Shown here: positions 19,413 to 28,389 of the stretch, piece after piece
How positions within the stretch are numbered: the stretch's first letter is position 1
Layout of the letters: each line of letters starts with the position of its first letter
Assembly: GCF_030646255.1 (NCBI RefSeq)
Contig: NZ_JAUSNF010000009.1
Span: 1-47,931 of the forward strand
Direction: 5' to 3'
Length of the DNA stretch: 47,931 bases
Source of the DNA: Candidatus Burarchaeum sp.
GTDB taxonomy: Archaea > Micrarchaeota > Micrarchaeia > Burarchaeales > Burarchaeaceae
The notes under the pieces: generated by a model
The model's input: only the letters and a program-made list of their open reading frames with translations
Database searches by the model: none
Told to the model about the DNA's origin: nothing
Translations under genes and position numbers: made by a program

Positions 19413-21005
19413 CTACTTCTTCTTCGCCACGTGCAGCGCAGACTTCACGCCATCCAGCCAGCCTTTCCTGTTGGCATACCAGAGCACGACCGCGAGCACA
19501 GCCAGGCCGGCCAACTGCGCGATGGTCGAAGGCCCTGTCGACCCGCCCGTAGCCAGAGCCGCAATATCTGCGGATACAACGTCGACATAGGCCAGCTTCT
19601 TCACCGTATGCTCCCTATTGTAGGTATCGAAGAAGGTCACGTTCACCTCAATCGCATACCTGCCCGGCGCAAGGCCCGGCTTCACGTAAACGTCGTACTG
19701 CGTGCTGCTGTAGTCGCTTTCCTTCAGCTCTCCTATGAATCCGTACCGCATGCCTATCACATCAACATCATTGCTCGGTATGAGCTCGGTGCTGACCGCC
19801 TTCAGGTCGCCCGTGCCCGTGTTGGACACCTGCACCGAAAGCGAGTACACCCTGCCCGCAGTCACTGGCTTTGGCGATGGCTCGGCCACTACTGAAACAT
19901 CGTACCTTCCAAGCACCTCAAGGCCGAAGAGCTTGCTTACCTTCGTAGCCTCGCCCTGTGCATTCACGAACGTTATAGTCGCATTCAGCGCATAGTAGCC
20001 CGGCGGCGCATTGCCATTCACGCCCATGTGGAACACCTGCCGCATCGCCTCGCCCGGGCCGAAATTCCCAAGCCCTCCTTCGGCAGAGTCAAGGGCCACG
20101 AAATACTGGCCGCTCTTCGAATCTCCTGCTATTGCAATTACTGCGGCGTAGGCAGACTCCACGCCATTGTTCTGCACATCCAGGTAGAGGTCGAACTTGT
20201 CGCCCGGATAAAGGTCCTTGCTGGTGCTCGCCATCAGGCCGAAGTCAGTCGAAATCTTCACGACCAGCACAGGCCCGAGGTTCGCGCCATCTGCATTGGT
20301 GCTTCCCAGCGAGTCCTCGTAGGTTATCTTCACAGGTATGGAGTACGTGCCTCCTGAGAGCGTGCTGCTTGCCGTGAATTCTATGTCTGTCTCAACAACC
20401 CCTTCAGCCGGTATGCTGCCCACAGCCACCTGCGAGGCATCCTTAATCACAAAGTTGGTAGAGTTGGCGCTTATGCGCACGTTGCCAGCTGCGCCTCCCT
20501 TGTTAGTTATTTTCAGGTGCAGCCTCACGCTGCCGCCCGGGCTTACCTGTGCCTTGTCTGCGGTTGAAGAGACCTCGAACGTGGCCGGGTTGCTCACAGT
20601 TACTGGTATGGTGAATGTCCTGGAAGTGATGCCTGAGGATGTGCCGCTGCCGGACGAGAGTATTGTGCTGGCCTGGAGCGTGTAAACGCCCGCAGGCACG
20701 TCGCTCTTTATAATGAATGGGATGGTGACCTGCGTGCTTCCGCTTGCACCAATATCGCCTATGATTATGTGGGCCTGCGGCAGGATGAATCCATAGCCGC
20801 TCGCGTCAAAGGCAAGGCCGCTTATGGTTGCCGTGCCTGTGTTGGTGACAACAAAGCTGGCCGTGCCGCTCACGCCCGGCCTCAACGTGCTGGGCGAGAC
20901 GCTGGATGACGAAAACGCGATGTCGGCCCAGCTCGCGCTGGCTAGCATCAAAAGCACGAATGCAAATACGCCCGCAAACCTTCCAATTCCGTCATTCCCC
21001 ATCAT
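19413..21005 (-). CDS. COG1361-like NEW3/CARDB repeat extracellular protein with C-terminal TM
   Basis: 530 aa; repeated beta modules (VTNTGTATISGLAFDASGYGF..., LKITNKGGAAGNVRISAN..., VQVSNTGTGDLKAVS...), C-terminal TM and KKK. Confidence 0.85.
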   Translation of the reverse strand: MMGNDGIGRFAGVFAFVLLMLASASWADIAFSSSSVSPSTLRPGVSGTASFVVTNTGTATISGLAFDASGYGFILPQAHIIIGDIGASGSTQVTIPFIIKSDVPAGVYTLQASTILSSGSGTSSGITSRTFTIPVTVSNPATFEVSSTADKAQVSPGGSVRLHLKITNKGGAAGNVRISANSTNFVIKDASQVAVGSIPAEGVVETDIEFTASSTLSGGTYSIPVKITYEDSLGSTNADGANLGPVLVVKISTDFGLMASTSKDLYPGDKFDLYLDVQNNGVESAYAAVIAIAGDSKSGQYFVALDSAEGGLGNFGPGEAMRQVFHMGVNGNAPPGYYALNATITFVNAQGEATKVSKLFGLEVLGRYDVSVVAEPSPKPVTAGRVYSLSVQVSNTGTGDLKAVSTELIPSNDVDVIGMRYGFIGELKESDYSSTQYDVYVKPGLAPGRYAIEVNVTFFDTYNREHTVKKLAYVDVVSADIAALATGGSTGPSTIAQLAGLAVLAVVLWYANRKGWLDGVKSALHVAKKK

Positions 21006-21028
21006 AGTCCCACCTCATTCTCTCAATT

Positions 21029-21919
21029 TCAATTCTTCTCTATCTTCTCAATGCTCCCATCCCGTATCTTGATTATCTTGTGCGCATATTTCGCAATAGC
21101 CGGATCATGGGTCACCATTATTACTGCAATCCTTTCCTGCTCGTGCAGCTCCTTGAACAGCTCCATAATTTCAGCCCCGCTCTTCGAGTCCAAATTGCCC
21201 GTGGGCTCGTCGGCCAGAAGCATTGACGGCCTATTGGCGAGCGCGCGCGCAATCGCAACCCTCTGCCTCTCGCCTCCGGACATCTCGCCGGGCTTGTGCC
21301 ACTTCCTGTCGCCCAGCCCCACGCGCTCAAGTAATTCTGCTGCCCTCTGCTCCCTCTCCTCCTGGCCCACGCCCTCGAAAAGCATGGGCAGCTGCACGTT
21401 CTCCATTGCAGAGAGCGTGGATATGAGGTAGAAGAACTGGAACACAAAGCCAATTTTCTCGCCCCTTAGGCGCGCCAGCTCGTCCTCGCTCAGCCTGTTT
21501 ATTTCCTGGCCGCCTATGCGAACGCTTCCTGTAGTCGGTATATCCAGCAGGCCCAGAATGTGGAGCAGCGTGCTCTTGCCGCTTCCGCTCGGGCCCATGA
21601 TCGCGACAAAATCATCGTCGTTCAGCCTGAGGTCTATGCCCTTGAGCACCTCGAGCTTGTAAGTTCCCATCATGTATGACTTCCTCACTTGTTCGAGTTC
21701 AATGACTTCTTTCTTCGCCCCTCCCGCATTCTTGCCATGGCTGTGCGCTGCCTCGGACTTTCCAGTTCCGCGCGCTTCAGCACCTGCTGCTGTGCGCGCA
21801 GCTTCCGCTTTCCTTGCAGCCCGCGCATCTGCGCTTCCCGCACTGTCCTTCCCGTGCGCAGCTTCAGCCCTTCCCGCAGCCCGCGCACCCGTACTTCCAG
21901 CCCTCACAACAGCAAGCAT
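21029..21919 (-). CDS. ABC transporter ATP-binding protein (MacB/LolD class) with Ala-rich N-terminal extension
   Basis: GPSGSGKSTLLHILGLLD, SGGERQRVAIARALANRPSMLLADEPTGNLD. Confidence 0.95.
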   Translation of the reverse strand: MLAVVRAGSTGARAAGRAEAAHGKDSAGSADARAARKAEAARTAAGAEARGTGKSEAAHSHGKNAGGAKKEVIELEQVRKSYMMGTYKLEVLKGIDLRLNDDDFVAIMGPSGSGKSTLLHILGLLDIPTTGSVRIGGQEINRLSEDELARLRGEKIGFVFQFFYLISTLSAMENVQLPMLFEGVGQEEREQRAAELLERVGLGDRKWHKPGEMSGGERQRVAIARALANRPSMLLADEPTGNLDSKSGAEIMELFKELHEQERIAVIMVTHDPAIAKYAHKIIKIRDGSIEKIEKN

Positions 21920-21927
21920 AACAACAC

Positions 21928-22425
21928 CTAAATTTTCTCCAATTCCTCGACGCTCTTCCTTATAATTTCTTTCACCCTTTTGCCCTTCGGCCCGCCCACC
22001 TTGTGCAGTATGAGGTTCCGCGCCCTCATGAGCATCGCGTACATTTCTGCGTCCATGCCCTCGAATACATCGCCTACCATGCCTGCCATCATCCTGTAGT
22101 GCTCGCCCAAGTGTATTGCGTGCTCCCTGAACGCCTTCAGCGCCTTCCTGCCCTGCGCCGAAAGCTCGTATTTCTTCATCCCTCTCTTCCCACGCTCAGC
22201 CACCCTCAGCAGCCCGCTCTTCTCGAGCTGGGTTATGAGCGGGTAGAGCGCGCCCTTACTGGGCTTCCACCTTCCGCCAGTCTTCTCCTTTATCTCGCGC
22301 AGAAGGTCGTAGCCGCTCTTCCTGCCCTTCCCGAAGCTGTGCAGCACGTATGCCCTCAGCATGCCGCGCCTGCCGGCGCTCACAATCTCGGCGCATGCTT
22401 CCGGTGTTTTCCTCTTATCCCCCAT
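21928..22425 (-). CDS. PadR family transcriptional regulator
   Basis: LRAYVLHSFGKGRKSGYDLLREIKEKTGGRWKPSKGALYPLITQLEKSGLL. Confidence 0.9.
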   Translation of the reverse strand: MGDKRKTPEACAEIVSAGRRGMLRAYVLHSFGKGRKSGYDLLREIKEKTGGRWKPSKGALYPLITQLEKSGLLRVAERGKRGMKKYELSAQGRKALKAFREHAIHLGEHYRMMAGMVGDVFEGMDAEMYAMLMRARNLILHKVGGPKGKRVKEIIRKSVEELEKI

Positions 22426-22444
22426 GACTGCATTTCCTCCAATA

Positions 22445-22483
22445 GTTCTCTATAGAACCGTTCTGTATAGAAGTATTTAAATA
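22445..22483 (-). promoter_or_regulatory. padR-ABC promoter: TATA element plus two-copy operator
   Basis: TTCTCTATAGAA (22446-22457) and TTCTGTATAGAA (22461-22472), 15-bp period, next to TATTTAAATA (22474-22483), upstream of the minus-strand padR. Confidence 0.65.
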
Positions 22484-22511
22484 GCTATATGTCTTCGCGC
22501 CGCTTGCGCGC

Positions 22512-22563
22512 CAGTTTTAGGTCGTCCGCCAAAAAGCTTCTTTTTACTGGATGACCAAAACTG
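22512..22563. repeat. 52-nt long hairpin, function unknown
   Basis: CAGTTTT-a-GGTC-g-TCC-gcc-AAAAAG-ctt-CTTTTT-act-GGA-t-GACC-AAAACTG. Confidence 0.6.
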
Positions 22564-22664
22564 ACATCTAGACGAAACAGAATCGAGTGCCGACTTTTTT
22601 ACCAATTTCGGCCCCAGGCGCCTTCCTCGGGCCGTGTCCCTGCTTCTAGTCCAGCCAAAACCCG

Positions 22665-22889
22665 CTATTCCTTCCCCTGCTCCTCAGCGCCCCGCTTCTT
22701 CACCACATCCTTCCTTATGTCCTGCGCCACCCTTTCCCGCCTCTCATAGTTGCGCAGTGCCTCGTCCATCGGGGAGCCGGGCGTCACGGTCACAATCTTC
22801 GCCTTCTTCTCATCATAGACCTGCTTCAGCTCGCTAATTGCCTTTTCCATTTCCTTTTTTTGATTCTGCTTCTCTACAGTCGTCTGCAT
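22665..22889 (-). CDS. Small coiled-coil hypothetical protein
   Basis: 74 aa, charged, helix-rich. Confidence 0.45.
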   Translation of the reverse strand: MQTTVEKQNQKKEMEKAISELKQVYDEKKAKIVTVTPGSPMDEALRNYERRERVAQDIRKDVVKKRGAEEQGKE

Positions 22890-23053
22890 GCAACTCTCCC
22901 TGCTAAGCTCATGGTGGGGAAAGAATAAAAAGAAGCGAGAATCAGCCCCTTCCGCAAGGTTTTGTTCCTGCGCGCAATTCCGGACAGCTATCTTAATAAA
23001 GGGGGAGCGAGCGAATATTAGCTACGGATGAATAGTCGTCGGAGTGTGATCAT

Positions 23054-24415
23054 ATGGTACAAAAGCAGGCCGATTCCGCAATTCAGACTATCGATCAGGC
23101 TTGGACTGCCTACAAGTCACTATTCACCCTGCCCACCACTCAATCAACCACTATCCTTGGCAACGGACAAACTCATTCTGGCTTCGGCCTAGCATCAACC
23201 GATGCTCAGCTTATTGAACCAAAAGCCGGATATCTTATGGTTCTCGAGACAATGAAAAACAAGGCAGCGACCGACCCGGTCTTGTTCTGTGAGATGGCCG
23301 AGTTAGTTGTTGCTCATGTAGAGCTCAGGCAAGCCGTTCTGAAGGCATATAACGACGGCACTATAGGCGAGCAAACCAGGGACGATCTGCTCAAGTCGCT
23401 GGCATGGACCTGGAACCGGATGACCACAGATCTTAATGCGGGCAATGCGAACCTTAAAGACATCTATTCGCCGCTTTACGGCGATTATGCCCTCAAGTTC
23501 AACAATGGCGATTATGTAGGCATGAACAAAACATGCACTGATGCATTGGGAGCAATCCCTGGGACCTTGACGCTTCATGGAGATCTGCTCTTGAGCCGCC
23601 CTGTAAGGCAGCCAGCGGGAGCGGAAACGGGCGCCGTACTGGAAAGCGAAATGCCTGTCCTGGAGGATGAAGAGACTGCGCCGCTTACAACTCCCGTTCC
23701 TGCTGGCCCCCAGACTTGGCGCATCCTTCATGGCCCAAGGCAGGATGGCATAACTATCCAGGTGCGGCAGGAAACAAGCCCCGGAACCTTCAACATTGTT
23801 GACCGGACAGACATACATGAGGCAGGCATGAACATACTGCGCAACATACTGCGGGCCGATCCTGCAAGCCTGGGCATAGATAAGATAATCGAGGGAAACG
23901 TGACAACTTACCAAATAAAAATCGGGGAGCAGCTAATCCCAATGGACGTGAATGTTCTGAAATCGCTTTTGAGCATCCTTCCGAAGCCAATGACTATCGA
24001 AGCTTTCGATGCACTTCCGGAAGACGGACAGGTGGCCGCACTCAAGCTAGCGGCGCAAACCGTTTTGAATGCGCCTGTCGAGCAAGTCGCTGACCAAAAC
24101 GGTGCCGTGGTGCCCACCCACAAAAAAAGCTTCTGGGATAAGCTGCAGGACTGGCTGAAGGTCATCCTGGCTGCGGTCGCTCTTTGGGCTCTTGTTTCCA
24201 ATATCTTCAATCTGTTCGGGAACAAGAAGATTGGCGAGCAGGCTGCAAAAGCAGAGGATACGGTTACGGATCTGGTCCAGATGGCCTACTGGATAAACGA
24301 AACGCAGAGGAACTTCTCGCACACCTGGACTCAGATAGGCGGTTTTGTCGACGACCCGAACAATTCCAATGCGCCGAACCCGCCAGGCAATACCGGCCCG
24401 CCGCCAGGCCTCTGA
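23054..24415 (+). CDS. Hypothetical protein with C-terminal TM
   Basis: 453 aa; TM WLKVILAAVALWALVSNIFNLFG near C-terminus. Confidence 0.6.
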   Translation: MVQKQADSAIQTIDQAWTAYKSLFTLPTTQSTTILGNGQTHSGFGLASTDAQLIEPKAGYLMVLETMKNKAATDPVLFCEMAELVVAHVELRQAVLKAYNDGTIGEQTRDDLLKSLAWTWNRMTTDLNAGNANLKDIYSPLYGDYALKFNNGDYVGMNKTCTDALGAIPGTLTLHGDLLLSRPVRQPAGAETGAVLESEMPVLEDEETAPLTTPVPAGPQTWRILHGPRQDGITIQVRQETSPGTFNIVDRTDIHEAGMNILRNILRADPASLGIDKIIEGNVTTYQIKIGEQLIPMDVNVLKSLLSILPKPMTIEAFDALPEDGQVAALKLAAQTVLNAPVEQVADQNGAVVPTHKKSFWDKLQDWLKVILAAVALWALVSNIFNLFGNKKIGEQAAKAEDTVTDLVQMAYWINETQRNFSHTWTQIGGFVDDPNNSNAPNPPGNTGPPPGL

Positions 24416-24454
24416 GCTTTGCTTTCCGGCGCACCAGCAAACAGCGCCTACAGC

Positions 24455-25195
24455 CTACTGTAGTGTAAAATAGATCCTTCTATTGTCCTTTCCCTTATTT
24501 TCCATCTTCGTAATCACGATCCTGCCGCACTCATTCGTATTCTTCACGTGCGTGCCTCCGTCAGCCTGCACCTCGAACCCGCCAATGTCCACTATGCGCA
24601 GCTCGCTTATTGCAGGCGGCAGCGCATTTGCCAGCTTCACGATGCCCGGTATTTTGAGGGCCTCTTCGCGCGGCAGCGTGTAAATCTTAATCTCAAGCCC
24701 CTCTGCCAGCTTGGCGTTGGCCTGCGCTACCATCCTCTCCATGAGCTCCCTGTCAAAATTATCAAGCGCAAAGTCAAAGCGAGTCTGCTCCGTGCCTATT
24801 TGATTGCCCGTAATGAGTGCGCCCTGCCGAGCCATGAACCCGCCCGCCAGCACATGGGCTGCGGTGTGCATGCGCATGTGCGCATAGCGCCTTGCCCAGT
24901 CTATCGTGCCATGCACAGATGCGCCGGCTGCAAATGTCGGTTGCCTGTCAAGATAATGCCACACCTCGCCCGCCTCCTTCTTCACTTCTTTTACGACGTA
25001 TTCTGCGCCCGAACCATCGCTGCCTTCCGCTCCTTTCACCACTATCTTGCCAGTGTCGCACGGCTGCCCTCCTCCCTGCGGGTAGAAGAGCGTCTGGTCG
25101 AGCATCACCGCGCGCCTCTCGCCATTCACCTCGAGCACCTGCGCGCCGAACTCCTTCAGGTAGGAATCGTCCATGTAAAGCAGTTTTGTTCGCAT
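24455..25195 (-). CDS. alaX: Alanyl-tRNA editing protein AlaX-like
   Basis: DQTLFYPQGGGQPCDTG, HMRMHTAAHVL, DGGTHVKNTNE; ATG at 25195 chosen. Confidence 0.9.
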   Translation of the reverse strand: MRTKLLYMDDSYLKEFGAQVLEVNGERRAVMLDQTLFYPQGGGQPCDTGKIVVKGAEGSDGSGAEYVVKEVKKEAGEVWHYLDRQPTFAAGASVHGTIDWARRYAHMRMHTAAHVLAGGFMARQGALITGNQIGTEQTRFDFALDNFDRELMERMVAQANAKLAEGLEIKIYTLPREEALKIPGIVKLANALPPAISELRIVDIGGFEVQADGGTHVKNTNECGRIVITKMENKGKDNRRIYFTLQ

Positions 25196-25206
25196 AAAAT
25201 CACACC

Positions 25207-25620
25207 TCACAAAAGGTTTATCAGCTCCGCAGTCCTCCAAACCCTGACATTTCCTTTCAGCTTCTGGAAATGCGGGTCATCGCTCCAAATTCCGTCATTT
25301 TGGATTGCAAGTGCAAGCGCCACATAGGGAACATCGTCCTTGTCTATCCCGCCCATCAGGAGTTCTGCCTTCCCAAGATGTTTCGCCACTTTCTGTGCCG
25401 GAATTATTTCGATCCTGTCGAATACCAGTTCGAGAACTTTTTTAGCGTCTTCCCGCGAAAGCCTGCTCTTTTCCAGCATTTCCTCGAAATGCCCCTTAAT
25501 TTCTTCAATAATGAACTCCGGGCAGCAGAAGCAGTTGTCAGGCCTGAGCAGGAGCTTTCTGACAGCCGCGTCCCGTATGAACGCGGCAATAATTATATTC
25601 GCATCGACAACAAGCTTCAT
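25207..25620 (-). CDS. PIN-domain toxin (VapC-like)
   Basis: MKLVVDANIIIAAFIRD..., D..D..Y acidic residues (GIDKDDVPYVALAL); overlaps upstream antitoxin. Confidence 0.85.
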   Translation of the reverse strand: MKLVVDANIIIAAFIRDAAVRKLLLRPDNCFCCPEFIIEEIKGHFEEMLEKSRLSREDAKKVLELVFDRIEIIPAQKVAKHLGKAELLMGGIDKDDVPYVALALAIQNDGIWSDDPHFQKLKGNVRVWRTAELINLL

Positions 25621-25847
25621 TCAAAGCCCTTCCTGTATCTGGCCGCCAAGCCCCTGTTTATCTTTCTGCCGAGCTCAAGGGCATCCTTGCCAGTCATCTT
25701 GCTGCCCTTGGCAAGCCTGTCCATTACCTCGAGATTCGCGGCATAGCTCCTTATAGCCTGCCTTGCCACTTCGCTCCAGTTCACTTCCTTCCTCCTTTTC
25801 ATAAGCCTGTAAACGTCCTCTGGCACCGCAAGCGTTACGTTCACCAT
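25617..25847 (-). CDS. VapB-like ribbon-helix-helix antitoxin
   Basis: MVNVTLAVPEDVYRLMKRRKEVNWSEVARQAIRSY; 4-bp overlap with PIN gene. Confidence 0.85.
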   Translation of the reverse strand: MVNVTLAVPEDVYRLMKRRKEVNWSEVARQAIRSYAANLEVMDRLAKGSKMTGKDALELGRKINRGLAARYRKGFE

Positions 25848-25866
25848 GTTGCATCACCCGTGCATT

Positions 25867-25880
25867 ATGTGCATGCACAT
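25867..25880. promoter_or_regulatory. 14-bp perfect palindrome, putative VapBC operator
   Basis: ATGTGCATGCACAT directly downstream of TATA-like TTATAAA on the minus strand. Confidence 0.6.
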
Positions 25881-26007
25881 GTTTATAACCATGCCGATTT
25901 CTAATGCAAAGTATTTGCTCCAACAAGCTTCCATTTTATTAATAAAACGATAATTCTATATATCAAACGCTCGTTCTATTAGCCGAACGATCAGAAGGTG
26001 AACCCAA

Positions 26008-26667
26008 ATAAAGCTCGACTTCCACGTGCACTCCAACACCTCGCCCGACGGAATCCACAGCGTGCGCCAGCTCGCCGAGCAGGCGCGGAAGATAGGGCTG
26101 GATGGGATAGCAATCTGCGACCACGACAGCTTCCCTAAGGAGCAGTTCAAGCTCAAGGGCCTTCTCATACTGCGCGGCATGGAATGCAGCACTGCAGAGG
26201 GCCATCTCTCAGTCTTCGGCGTCCCGCCCAACTTCGACTTCGTGAAGGGCATGCCCGCTGCCGAGGTAGTGGCCCGCGCGCGCAGGGCTGGCGGCATCAG
26301 CATAGTCAACCACGCCTTCTCGGTCCGCAAGCGCAGGTCCAGCATGGGCTCTGCGGGCCTGAAGCTGGGCGCAACCGCCATCGAGCGCTTCAACGGCAGC
26401 GACTTCGTCCACAACTTCATGGCTTTGCGCAAGATACCCGTGGGCACGGGCGGGAGCGACGCACACTCTTTCTACGAGCTCGCAAATGCCTATACCATAC
26501 TGGACTGCAGGCCGCGCGAGGACGACGTGCTCGAAGAAGTGCGGAAGGGCAGGATGAAGGCAGTACTCTCGCAGAATCCCTTCTCAATATTAAAAAGGAA
26601 GTATGAGCGTTTTTTCATAAAGCGCGCAAGGCGGAAGGAGCATCAGCATGCTGGTGAATTAAGATGA
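26008..26667 (+). CDS. PHP-domain metal-dependent phosphoesterase (putative AUA start)
   Basis: (M)KLDFHVHSNTSPDGIHS..., CDHDSF, GMECSTAEGHLSVFG, GGSDAHS. Confidence 0.88.
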   Translation: MKLDFHVHSNTSPDGIHSVRQLAEQARKIGLDGIAICDHDSFPKEQFKLKGLLILRGMECSTAEGHLSVFGVPPNFDFVKGMPAAEVVARARRAGGISIVNHAFSVRKRRSSMGSAGLKLGATAIERFNGSDFVHNFMALRKIPVGTGGSDAHSFYELANAYTILDCRPREDDVLEEVRKGRMKAVLSQNPFSILKRKYERFFIKRARRKEHQHAGELR

Positions 26668-27386
26668 AGATAAAACGGGTTGCAATAGCGCCGAACCCCC
26701 GCAAGCCCTGGGCGCACAGGATTGCGCGCGAGCTGCGCAGGTTCCTTGCCAGGCGCGGCATTTCTGTAACGCATGCGCGGCAGCATGCAGACTTGCTAAT
26801 TGCAATAGGCGGCGACGGCACCATACTGCACGAAAGGGAGCACTGCAACCTGCCCATCTTCGGCATAGGCAGCAGGACCAGCTATGTATGCCAGGCAAGG
26901 AAGGAGAATTGGAAGCCGCGGCTTTCCGCAGCCCTCGCAAGGCCGCGCCTGGAAAAGCGCATGCTGCTCTCGGGCACCCTGAACGGCAAGAGGCTGCAGG
27001 ATGCAATGAACGAGATTTTCATACGCAACTCCGACTACCGCGTGCTCGAGTTCGGCCTGCGCATAAACGGAAGCCGCTTCAAGTTCACTGCGGACGGCGT
27101 AATCTTCTCCACGCCAACAGGCTCGACTGCGTATGCATACTCTGCAGGCGGCCGCGAGCTCAAGCCGACTGCCAGCAAATACGAAGTCGTGGCGCTTGCG
27201 CCCTACAGGCGCGGCTTCAAGCCCCTGCTTGTTGACGCCAGCCAGCGCTGCACGCTCACCGTGCACACCACCTACCCTGCAATCGCCGTGATAGACGGCC
27301 AGTTCTGCCATGGGTTGAAGACTGGCCGGAATACGCTGGTAGTTAAAACGAGTTCCACTTCCGCACTGCTGCTTCAATCTAGATAG
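26664..27386 (+). CDS. nadK: NAD kinase
   Basis: GGDGTIL, DGVIFSTPTGSTAYAYSAGG. Confidence 0.93.
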   Translation: MKIKRVAIAPNPRKPWAHRIARELRRFLARRGISVTHARQHADLLIAIGGDGTILHEREHCNLPIFGIGSRTSYVCQARKENWKPRLSAALARPRLEKRMLLSGTLNGKRLQDAMNEIFIRNSDYRVLEFGLRINGSRFKFTADGVIFSTPTGSTAYAYSAGGRELKPTASKYEVVALAPYRRGFKPLLVDASQRCTLTVHTTYPAIAVIDGQFCHGLKTGRNTLVVKTSSTSALLLQSR

Positions 27387-27408
27387 GCGTGAGGCCCATC
27401 CTGCCCAG

Positions 27409-27978
27409 TCAGTCCAAATAGGCCTTCGGAGGCTCAGGCATCTGCTGGCCCACGTACTTGCTGCCCTTCTTCGAGTCGTATCCCTCCTGGGCCTTTGTAC
27501 CAAGCCTGAAGAAAGAGAGCTGTGCAATCTTCATGCCCGGGTGCAGGAGCACAGGATTCGGGTTGACTGAGTAGACCTCAAGCGTGAGCGTGCTGGGCGC
27601 CTTGGAGCCGAAACCCGCGTGAATTATGCCCGCAGTCATATGGACTACGATGCCAAACCGACCAATCGAACTTCTGCCTTCAATCTGCGCCGCAATACTG
27701 GAGTCAAGGCCAATGCTTTCCATCGTATTCGCAAGCACGAACTGGTGGTGGCCGAGCATGAACGGCTCGCCTTCCTTCAGGCTCACCTTCTCGAAATAGT
27801 TCGCTTCATTTCTCTTGAGCGGGTCCAAAGTCTTGCCCACATTCTTCGCCAGCAGCATTTCCTTGCCCAGCCTTATGTCCACGCTGTCCGGCCCGAGGTT
27901 TGCCCTGTCAAACGGCTCGATGCGCAGCTCGCCCTTCTTGATGGCCTCGAGAATTTCAATGTCAGACATGAGGGACAT
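27409..27978 (-). CDS. dcd: dCTP deaminase
   Basis: GPDSVDIRLGKEML, GRSSIGRFGIVVHMTAGIIHAGFG. Confidence 0.95.
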   Translation of the reverse strand: MSLMSDIEILEAIKKGELRIEPFDRANLGPDSVDIRLGKEMLLAKNVGKTLDPLKRNEANYFEKVSLKEGEPFMLGHHQFVLANTMESIGLDSSIAAQIEGRSSIGRFGIVVHMTAGIIHAGFGSKAPSTLTLEVYSVNPNPVLLHPGMKIAQLSFFRLGTKAQEGYDSKKGSKYVGQQMPEPPKAYLD

Positions 27979-28076
27979 GCGTTGAATTAAGACGCAAAAG
28001 AATAAAACAAGTCACCCGCTCCCTGGTCTGCCAGCCCTTTTAAACGCCGCGCGCGAACTTCTTTGCGAGGCACAAT

Positions 28077-28108
28077 GTTTATATAGTCGTATATACACAA
28101 ATATAAAC
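28077..28108. promoter_or_regulatory. AT-rich promoter/operator with inverted repeat
   Basis: GTTTATAT-16 nt-ATATAAAC immediately upstream of the TA-like pair. Confidence 0.5.
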
Positions 28109-28125
28109 ATGGCCTCGGCGAGAAT

Positions 28126-28389
28126 ATGCATACTTGGCGCGGAAGGATACTCCGCTTTACGAATGCAGCATACTGGGAGCTTTACAAACACGGTCTTTCG
28201 CCAGAAGACGTAATTGATGTTCTGGATAACGGTTATGACTTCCCGGGAAAACAACGAAGCGAAGGCATTTATGAAAAATGCCTTCGGAAAGGTTGCGAGA
28301 TTATCAAAGTAGTGGTGGCCGAGTCATATTCGTTTGATATAAAAGAAACCGTGTGGGCGGTCGTCCACGTTATGGTTGTGAGGACATGA
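28126..28389 (+). CDS. DUF4258-like small protein, putative toxin
   Basis: 87 aa; RFTNAAYWELYKHGLSPEDVIDVLDNG...; 4-bp overlap with downstream AbrB gene. Confidence 0.6.
   Translation: MHTWRGRILRFTNAAYWELYKHGLSPEDVIDVLDNGYDFPGKQRSEGIYEKCLRKGCEIIKVVVAESYSFDIKETVWAVVHVMVVRT

Noticed and set aside
26796-27527. 243-aa minus-strand ORF
   Set aside because: Antisense to NAD kinase, which has clear motifs
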